Part shown: in pieces, positions 13,539 to 18,905 of the stretch
How the letters are laid out: the number at the start of each line of letters is the position of its first letter
Position numbering within the stretch: position 1 is the first letter of the stretch
Assembly: GCA_966250375.1 (NCBI GenBank)
Contig: CBINHE010000080.1
Coordinates: 1-18,905 of the forward strand
Length of the DNA stretch: 18,905 bases
Direction: 5' to 3'
Origin: CAMLDH01 sp966250375
GTDB taxonomy: Bacteria > Pseudomonadota > Gammaproteobacteria > Burkholderiales > Burkholderiaceae_D
Made by a program: the position numbers and the translations under genes
The notes under the pieces: model-generated
The model's input: the letters and a program-made list of their open reading frames with translations, nothing else
Databases searched by the model: none
Told to the model about the DNA's origin: nothing

Positions 13539-14383
13539 ACGAATTTCTCGGTGAAGGGGGAACGGCGAATAGGCACGGACTGGCTGCGCCTAGCTAAAAT
13601 AAAAAGAGGGCAAATACAAATGATGCAGTGACTTGTCGCGCGCGTCGGGGAAAGTGTGCCGGTTATCGTGCGGGATAGGATTGAACTGCTCTAATGTGTT
13701 ACCAATGCGGATCTGCGTTGATGCCCAGCCGAAGCATACACGGGTCGACGGGCATCGACAGAAATAGCCTGTCGGCATATCGTCAATTGGCAAGGGGAAC
13801 GTAGAACGTAGACTGGGATGCAATCACAGCAGCATGTCATTCATCCCCACGCATGTGTCAATAATCGCTGCGATTACATCCCCGTTTAGGGTCCTTGTTT
13901 CCAGCTGTTTCCCGAGCCATCTTTTCCCTGTCGCCCCAGAAAGCCGCTTGGAATTTCTATGGTATCGGCTGATGCATATCAATGATGCGCAGTCCCGCAC
14001 CGTTCCTCGTTCGTGAGCAGCAACCTACAATGACAAGAACTAGCAGAGGATGCTCGGCTTCGAAAGCCTGATTGGCTTTCCAGATGACCGGTATTCTGTC
14101 GCTGTCCGGCCTTGGACAGATGGCGACTGCCAGCGGGACCCTGAGTGGAGGCCAACAAGTGTATGCATGGCTTTGGCCGGATTAATCCTCGCAAGATAAG
14201 AAAGAAAATGTCTTTAACAAATCTTGCGGTTTCCCAGTGCTGCAGGGCATTGCGGGTGATGGCTGTTGCTATCGGAGTGATCATGGCATTACGGGTCTTG
14301 CGCCAAGCCTTGGCTTTGCCATGGAAGCGGGCGCTCAGTCCTGCTTGTCCTCCAGCCCGCCGGAATTCAGCAGGAGTACTCAA
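13539..14383. other. Intergenic region between ycaO and the PAN/WSC gene
   Basis: About 845 bases of divergent upstream region. Open frames here (for example 13590-13823 minus, 14145-14405 plus) have no recognisable sequence. One hairpin with a 7-bp stem lies at 14062-14080 (GAAAGCC / GGCTTTC) and is not followed by a T-run. A plus-strand frame from ATG 14209 would give a 65-residue protein with one hydrophobic stretch overlapping the next gene by 22 bases, but it has little support. Promoters for both flanking genes must lie here; none stands out. Confidence 0.5.
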
Positions 14384-15679
14384 ATGCGACCCTCCAGCAA
14401 GTTAAACTCCCTTCTGCTGCTCGCAGCAGTGTTCCTTGGAATCGCCGGACAATTAGCTCCCGCCATCGGCTTTGCCTACGACCGCAACATTGACCGCCCG
14501 GGCGGCGACTACACCAGTTCCGAGGTGCCGGGGAACGACCCGCGGGTGTGCGCCTCTCGCTGCGAAATCGAGAGCCAGTGCCTGGCATGGAGCTATACCC
14601 CGCCGGGCGTCCAGGGACCAGCTGCCCGCTGCTCGCTCAAGAACACTGTGCCCGCTCCAGTTGCCAACAGCAATGCAGCGTCCGATGTGCGTCCGTTCGA
14701 ATACAACATCGACCGCCCAGGCAGCGACTACACCAACTTCGACCTTTCGGTTGCCAACCCGGCGATGTGCGCGGCGCGCTGTTCCGGTGATGCTCAGTGT
14801 CAGGCGTGGAGTTACGTCGTACCAGGGGTTCAGGGAGCGCTTGCGCACTGCTGGCTGAAAAATGCGGTGCCGTCGGCCGCCCCCGCTAATTTCGCGGTTT
14901 CGGGCGTGCGTTCATATGAATACGACACCGACCGTCCGGGCGGCGACTACACCAACTTCGATCTGCAGCAGGCCGACCCGGCCGCGTGCGCCGCGCGCTG
15001 TTCTGGAGACGCCCAGTGCCGGGCGTGGACTTACGTCATACCAGGGACTCAGGGACCCGGCGCCCGCTGCTGGCTGAAAAACGCAGTATCGCCCTCGGTG
15101 GCCGCCGATTACGCAGTGTCGGGGGTGCGCGGCTTCGAATATGACATCGACCGTCGCGGCGGCGATTACAATGAATTTGCCTTGGACGCTCCCGACCCGC
15201 AACTGTGCGCGGCGCGCTGTGCCGGCGACAGCCAGTGCGCGGCTTGGACGTATTTGAAGCCGGGCACCACCGTTGGAGGGGGCGCCCGCTGCTCGCTCAA
15301 GAACAGCGCGCCGCCCCAGACTCCTTCGGTGGCCGCAGTGTCCGGACTGCGTGCCGGCGCGCAGCCACCCGCTCAACCACAGCCGCAGCCGGCCGGAGGC
15401 ACTGGATCCTATGCCGGCTGTTTCCCGGATGATGCCGCCAGGGATTTGAACGGCTACAATTTCAGCGTCAACAACATGACCATCGAAAGTTGCAGTGCAG
15501 CCTGCAAACAAAATGGATTCTCCTATGCTGGCACCCAGTTCGGGTCTTACTGCTTCTGCGGCAATACTGTGGGCCGGCTCGGCGCGGCGAACGAAAGCCT
15601 ATGCAACTATCCTTGTTCAGGCAATCCTGCACAAATATGCGGCGGCAATTATGCCAACAGCGTCAGGAGACTGAACTAG
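14384..15679 (+). CDS. Exported protein with four PAN/Apple-like domains and a C-terminal WSC domain
   Basis: A 431-residue secreted or surface protein. Residues 1-31 form a signal peptide (MRPSSKLNSLLLLAAVFLGI, then A/G-rich). Four PAN_4-type repeats of ~73 residues follow (about 32-104, 105-176, 178-250, 251-323). Each starts with a (Y/F)E/D-Y-x-x-D-R-x-G-x-D-Y motif and has cysteines in the order C-x3-C-x5-C-x16-C. A Pro/Gln linker (326-340) leads to a WSC domain (342-431, YAGCFPDD ... YCFCGN ... PCSGNPAQICGG). PAN and WSC modules bind protein or carbohydrate, so adhesion or polysaccharide binding is likely. The ATG at 14384 has CAGGAG seven bases upstream and begins the signal peptide. 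The TAG stop lies within the CTAG target duplication of the IS remnant that follows. Confidence 0.85.
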   Translation: MRPSSKLNSLLLLAAVFLGIAGQLAPAIGFAYDRNIDRPGGDYTSSEVPGNDPRVCASRCEIESQCLAWSYTPPGVQGPAARCSLKNTVPAPVANSNAASDVRPFEYNIDRPGSDYTNFDLSVANPAMCAARCSGDAQCQAWSYVVPGVQGALAHCWLKNAVPSAAPANFAVSGVRSYEYDTDRPGGDYTNFDLQQADPAACAARCSGDAQCRAWTYVIPGTQGPGARCWLKNAVSPSVAADYAVSGVRGFEYDIDRRGGDYNEFALDAPDPQLCAARCAGDSQCAAWTYLKPGTTVGGGARCSLKNSAPPQTPSVAAVSGLRAGAQPPAQPQPQPAGGTGSYAGCFPDDAARDLNGYNFSVNNMTIESCSAACKQNGFSYAGTQFGSYCFCGNTVGRLGAANESLCNYPCSGNPAQICGGNYANSVRRLN

Positions 15680-15863
15680 GGTTTGTTAGCAATTACCAAA
15701 ATGTGTTTACATACTAAAGACCGCAATTTTGTCGAACGTTTTTTTAACCGGATCAAGCAATTTCGGCGGATCGCAACACGTTATGAAAAACTGGCGCGCA
15801 ACTACCTGTCATTTCTTAACCTCGTCTGCGCTTACATCTGGATCGCTTAATTGTTAACAGGCC
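15680..15863 (+). mobile_element. 184-bp internally deleted IS5-like element with CTAG target duplication
   Basis: CTAG (15676-15679) and CTAG (15864-15867) flank an element whose ends are inverted copies: left GGTTTGTTAGCAATTA, right read inward GGCCTGTTAACAATTA (three mismatches in 16). The interior keeps only the 3' end of a transposase gene. It is thus a non-autonomous deletion derivative that may still be movable by a full-length relative. The orientation given is that of the transposase remnant. Confidence 0.8.
15701..15850 (+). pseudogene. C-terminal remnant of an IS5-family transposase
   Basis: A 49-residue frame reads DRNFVERFFNRIKQFRRIAT, RYEKLARNYLSFLNLVCAYI, then WIA-stop. This is the typical C-terminus of IS5-family DDE transposases, where the 'N.VER.F...K.FRRIATRY.K.A..F' block contains the last catalytic Glu. 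The DDE aspartates and everything before are absent. The ATG at 15701 is fortuitous. Confidence 0.85.
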
Positions 15864-15903
15864 CTAGGTTTTCAAGAATATGAAAACCGCTCAAGGGTAA
15901 ACC

Positions 15904-16386
15904 ATGTCATTTACTGTTCCATTCAGCATTCGCCAGCTTTTGTCCGGCGACGTAGCACTGATGGAAGCCATGTTGACGACCTTCGGCAAAGCGTTCAACG
16001 AGGTGGACACCTATAGCGCGGCTCGGCCGAGTAAGGTCTATCTTGAGCGCTTGCTCGGCAGCGATTATTTCATCGCGCTTGCTGCATTGAAGAATGGCGC
16101 GGTAGTCGGCGGTATTGCCGCATATGAACTCCAGAAGTTCGAGCAGGAGCGCAGTGAAATCTACATTTACGATTTGGCTGTCTCTGCATCGCACCGGCGC
16201 GAGGGCATCGCTACGGCGATGATCCAGCAACTCAAGAAGATTGCTGCAGCGCGTGCAGCGTATGTCATCTTCGTGCAGGCAGATATCGTCGATGTACCTG
16301 CCATTGCGCTCTACACGAAGCTGGGAGTTCGCGAAGACGTGCTGCACTTCGATATCGCAGTTGAGGGCGGCAATGGCGCGGCATAA
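15904..16386 (+). CDS. GNAT acetyltransferase, AAC(3)-I (aminoglycoside 3-N-acetyltransferase) family
   Basis: A 160-residue cytoplasmic acetyltransferase. The central part is strikingly like AAC(3)-Ia, the gentamicin acetyltransferase: FIALAALKNGAVVGGIAAYE, KFEQERSEIYIYDLAVSASH, RREGIATAMIQQLKK and ADIVDVPAIALYTKLGVRED all have close counterparts. The acetyl-CoA-binding loop RREGIA is at residues 98-103. By family knowledge it would transfer acetyl from acetyl-CoA to the 3-amino group of aminoglycosides; whether this homologue confers resistance cannot be told. Start ATG 15904 has AAGGG upstream. The gene begins 40 bases after the IS5-like remnant; between them is a small hairpin (GGTTTTC / GAAAACC, 15867-15888). 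A short repeat shared with the element at 1274-1551 follows it. Confidence 0.85.
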   Translation: MSFTVPFSIRQLLSGDVALMEAMLTTFGKAFNEVDTYSAARPSKVYLERLLGSDYFIALAALKNGAVVGGIAAYELQKFEQERSEIYIYDLAVSASHRREGIATAMIQQLKKIAAARAAYVIFVQADIVDVPAIALYTKLGVREDVLHFDIAVEGGNGAA

Positions 16387-16403
16387 CCCTTCTCCTTGCC
16401 AGA

Positions 16404-16423
16404 CGAAAAAATCCATCGATTTC
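16404..16423. repeat. 20-bp sequence shared with the palindromic element, possible weak terminator
   Basis: CGAAAAAATCCATCGATTTC occurs here and at 1499-1518, next to and within the right arm of the large inverted-repeat element. Read on the minus strand it is an A/T-rich inverted pair (AAATC / GATTT) followed by T residues, 28 bases after the stop codon of the DUF642-like gene, so it could help end that transcript. The stem is weak. Confidence 0.5.
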
Positions 16424-16451
16424 TTTCCCGCCAATTCAACTTGACTGACTA

Positions 16452-17084
16452 CTAGCCTTCGATCAATTCAACCCTGTCGAGTCCATTGCTATAATCGGCC
16501 GCGCCGTCGCCGTTTAAAAACGTGAACGTGGTTGTCGGACCGGTTGCAATGAACGACTTGTTGAATTCCATCCACATCAGCGTGCGACTTCCCGGTACCT
16601 GCTTATTGGTGAAATCATCGTCTTGTTTCTGGTCGTTTATCAAAAGAACGACCTTGCTTTCCGAACCGAAGATGCCGCCGGCACCGATATTGCCGACCTT
16701 GAATCGCAACGTGTACCGCATGCCCGGAACCGTGGCCACCGTCTGCTTCACGCCAGCGTCGGTACTGTTGGCCCCATTCCCGGTCAAATCCAGCCATTGG
16801 CTTCCTTCATCGGCCGGAACCTTGAAAGTGCCGGTGCCATCTACATAGCTCGAACTTACCACCGCCACGGGAGGCTTGGGCGGGACTCCCTGTCCGGCTG
16901 CTGTGCCAACTACCGTCCATCCGGGTTGGACTGTGTCGCCGGCGGCATACTCTTGGTACGTCAAGCCGCCCATGATCGTCGGCTCTTCAAAGCTTCCATT
17001 GACGATGGGAGCTGCCTGTACGGCGGAAAAGGTACCGGCAGCGATGACTGCCATAGCGAACGGGCCCCAGTGGTGCGTTTTCAT
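16452..17084 (-). CDS. Exported DUF642-like / choice-of-anchor family protein
   Basis: A 210-residue secreted protein with a signal peptide (MKTHHWGPFAMAVIAAGTFS, cleavage near AVQA/AP). The mature part has the features of DUF642-type beta-sandwich domains: IVNGSFEEP at the start, GWTVVG, then DEGSQWLDLTGNG and GVKQTVATVPGMRYTLRFKVGN. Such domains are thought to bind carbohydrate. Unlike many relatives there is no C-terminal PEP-CTERM or membrane anchor; the protein ends VELIEG. GGAG lies eight bases before the ATG. It is convergent with the AAC(3)-I-like gene and stands alone. Function beyond extracellular binding is unknown. Confidence 0.75.
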   Translation of the reverse strand: MKTHHWGPFAMAVIAAGTFSAVQAAPIVNGSFEEPTIMGGLTYQEYAAGDTVQPGWTVVGTAAGQGVPPKPPVAVVSSSYVDGTGTFKVPADEGSQWLDLTGNGANSTDAGVKQTVATVPGMRYTLRFKVGNIGAGGIFGSESKVVLLINDQKQDDDFTNKQVPGSRTLMWMEFNKSFIATGPTTTFTFLNGDGAADYSNGLDRVELIEG

Positions 17085-18057
17085 AGGCGAATCTCCAAAT
17101 GCGGCATTGGCTTCTTCCAGATGCCATGGAACGGATGTCAGACGGCATCCGCATAACGGCTGCGGGCAGATGCGATCTGACGCCTAGGTTCGAGCGCATG
17201 TGCAACCTACAGGCTTGGCTTTCGGCATTACGAACGCATTCAACCGTTGTTGCTGGACCGCTTGTTGGCGTCGAATCGCCCATCCAGACCGGCGAGGGAG
17301 CAATGCGGGATACACGATGCCGGCGGGGAAGATGAGAAAGAACAGGCTGTTGAGCCAAGCAGACGCTTCTTGCTCGGTGATTATTATTCTAGCTCGCCTA
17401 CCGGATTAACCAAGGCACTTGGAACCGGGCGTTCTTGATCTGCATCAGTCTTCAATACTGTGGCACGACCGATGTTTCACGCCGCCATCAATCCGGTTCT
17501 GTCGCAAAGTCAAAGAGTTAACCATAATCGGCTTCGGGGGCGATTTCTGTCTATCGTGAGCAGTGCAGACAATCGGCCCGCGCGGTTCTACTCCGTTATA
17601 ACAGTCCGCTTCCTTGACGGGCCCTTGACCTTGCCAGTGCCATTCTCGATTCCAACCCGCTTGGCGTCTGCGATAACTTGCGTATTGCCAGCATCAGGTG
17701 CTTGCGGGGGATCGCGGCCCGTGACAAGCGTTCGACTGATTGGTTCTTCGGCTGCAAATTACGAGCAGCTACAGGGCTGTGATTGGCAATGAACGTGGTG
17801 ATTTCCGCCAGATCGCCAGAAAGATCGAGAAACAACAACTCAAAATGGAACCATTTTTTCCAAACGACCACACATTGATCGGCTGCTTGTTACTGCAATA
17901 TGGTTTTCGTCTCATTGATACCTTTAAAGTCACGTCATTTACCGTCTTTGGTATGAGAACGATTTTCCGAATGTAATGAGTGGACGCCCTACAGTCACGT
18001 TCCACAAACGCAGCTGTTTGAGGCGCTTTGTTGAAGTGTTGACTTGGTCCAACTCAT
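17085..18057. other. Long intergenic region holding the hrp box
   Basis: About 970 bases without a gene I can support. Open frames (17460-17792 plus, 17596-17871 minus, 17740-17976 plus) overlap one another and resemble no family. Apart from the perfect hrp box at 17847-17874, no clear structure is seen. If transcription starts just after that box, the chaperone mRNA would have a leader of about 175 bases. Confidence 0.55.
17847..17874 (+). promoter_or_regulatory. Perfect hrp box (HrpL-type sigma factor promoter)
   Basis: GGAACC (17847-17852), 15 bases, then CCACACA (17868-17874) matches every fixed position of the HrpL consensus GGAACC-N15/16-CCACNNA. It points toward the CesT-type chaperone gene 184 bases further on. 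HrpL is the ECF sigma factor that switches on Hrp type III secretion genes. Confidence 0.78.
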
Positions 18058-18558
18058 ATGCACGACTTTACGATCGTTAACAATGTCTTATCAGAGCTGG
18101 GCCGACGTAACAGCATTGCGGGGTTACGGTTGAGTACAGCGTCCACGATCGGACTGTGCTTGAAAGATGGCGTCGAAGTAGACTTTGAATACGACTCCCG
18201 GCGCAATCGTTTGTATCTCTACACCACCATCCTGCCTTTGCCTAAAGATGACATGGCACGTTTGAGGTTGTGTGAGGCCATGCTTGAACTCAACTGCCTG
18301 GAAAAAGGCCTCCCTTGCGGCTCTCTTTCCATTCATCGGCAACATGAGGCAGCGATGTGCCAACTTAGCCTGACCGTTGAAGGACTCACGGTCCCCATGC
18401 TGGAGAAGGCGTTACGCGAATTACTCCTCTGCCGCAACAACATGGCAACCGCACTCGGCCGTATTCTGAACGACCATGTTGAGGTCAAGCCTGCCGCCAA
18501 CAAGCCAAACAAACCATCCGTATCATCGCCGGCAATGCGCATTCGATTGAAAAAATGA
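18058..18558 (+). CDS. CesT/Tir-type class I T3S chaperone
   Basis: A 166-residue cytoplasmic protein with the size and pattern of CesT-family chaperones: an N-terminal helix (NNVLSELGRR), beta strands with IGLCLKDGVEVDFEYDS and RLYLYTTILPLP, a helix (MARLRLCEAMLELNCLEKGL), more strands (AMCQLSLTVEGL) and a last long helix (MLEKALRELLLCRNNMATAL). These proteins dimerise and hold the N-terminal part of an effector ready for secretion. A Lys/Pro-rich tail (KPAANKPNKP...) exceeds the usual length. No strong Shine-Dalgarno sequence is seen before the ATG. The next gene starts 55 bases later and looks like an effector, the usual pairing. The perfect hrp box upstream suggests HrpL control. Confidence 0.75.
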   Translation: MHDFTIVNNVLSELGRRNSIAGLRLSTASTIGLCLKDGVEVDFEYDSRRNRLYLYTTILPLPKDDMARLRLCEAMLELNCLEKGLPCGSLSIHRQHEAAMCQLSLTVEGLTVPMLEKALRELLLCRNNMATALGRILNDHVEVKPAANKPNKPSVSSPAMRIRLKK

Positions 18559-18613
18559 CGGTATGAAGCCGTCTGCATCCGGTACTGAAAAGATAAGCGA
18601 AAGAAAGAGAAAA

Positions 18614-18905
18614 TGCGCGACTTGATGAATGTCCCATCTACAATCCGTGGTTCCACTGCGGCCGGATCGCCCACTGTCAATGACTCTGCCAGCCAACTGC
18701 AGGGAGCGCGTCCTATCCCTGTGCCCTCCGTTCTGGCGGACAAGAACACTTCGCCTTCCATTTCAACTTCTGACTACACACCGGATTTGCATGGCGCACA
18801 GGTTAGGCAAAAAGTGTCTAGTCCTCTTCTCAAAGAAGCATTTCTCTTCGGCGAGAAGGAAAAGACCACGGTATTACCATCGCCCAAGCCGCGCATGGAA
18901 CCAAC
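18614..18905 (+). CDS. Probable T3S effector, N-terminal part (3' end outside window)
   Basis: An open frame from ATG 18614 runs to the window edge (97 codons, no stop). The N-terminus (MRDLMNVPSTIRGSTAAGSP) is rich in Ser, Thr, Pro and small residues, has no hydrophobic leader and looks disordered, as is typical for the secretion and chaperone-binding region of T3S effectors. A purine-rich stretch (AGAAAGAG) serves as ribosome binding site. It directly follows the CesT-like chaperone and presumably shares its hrp-box promoter. No catalytic domain is visible in the part shown, so the type of effector cannot be named. Confidence 0.6.

Noticed and set aside
14209..14405. 65-residue hydrophobic small protein overlapping the start of the PAN-WSC gene
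   Set aside because: Weak ribosome binding site, no recognisable family and overlap with the signal-peptide region of a much better supported gene; left as a possibility only.
17460..17976. Open frames in the long intergenic region before the hrp box
   Set aside because: They overlap each other on both strands, resemble no family, and lack ribosome binding sites.

Overview
The window looks like a chromosomal stretch of a betaproteobacterium of the order Burkholderiales, possibly Oxalobacteraceae. This is inferred from the type of housekeeping genes, the GC-moderate coding style and a betaproteobacterial-type dispersed inverted repeat; no rRNA or tRNA is present to settle it. Ordinary chromosomal genes (mobB, a universal stress protein, a fused ADP-forming acyl-CoA synthetase/acetyltransferase, an exported solute-binding protein, ycaO) alternate with accessory DNA: putative type III secretion (T3S) genes, IS remnants, palindromic elements and partial gene duplications.

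Left part (1-1634): the 3' part of a lytic-transglycosylase gene whose visible N-terminal part is a perfect 18-bp (six-residue) tandem repeat, a good hairpin terminator, remnants of two transposases (IS200-like, IS982-like), and a ~280-bp inverted-repeat element. Inside that element are two 77-bp-spaced palindrome pairs whose arms differ from each other only by compensated changes. Middle (1635-8661): mobB, a universal stress protein with a near-perfect FNR/ANR box upstream, the 900-aa synthetase/GNAT fusion, an orphan exported solute-binding protein, then the broken remains of second copies of the last two genes, separated by an inverted-repeat element that sits exactly at a duplication breakpoint.

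Right part (8662-18905): a large minus-strand gene predicted to encode a T3S effector with an EspL/ShET2/OspD-like cysteine protease centre between ankyrin-like repeats and seven 42-residue repeats, preceded by a near-consensus hrp box; a DUF3565 gene; an attC-like imperfect palindrome; ycaO; an exported four-PAN plus WSC-domain protein; a 184-bp internally deleted IS5-like element with CTAG target duplication; an AAC(3)-I-like acetyltransferase; an exported DUF642-like protein; and finally a perfect hrp box (GGAACC-N15-CCACACA), a CesT-type chaperone and the start of a probable effector.

Taken together, HrpL-type promoters, a chaperone/effector pair, a protease effector and a cell-wall hydrolase point to effector loci of an Hrp-type T3S system scattered among core genes, in a region shaped by repeated insertion, duplication and decay. 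The T3S apparatus itself is not in the window, so secretion of any of these proteins is inference.
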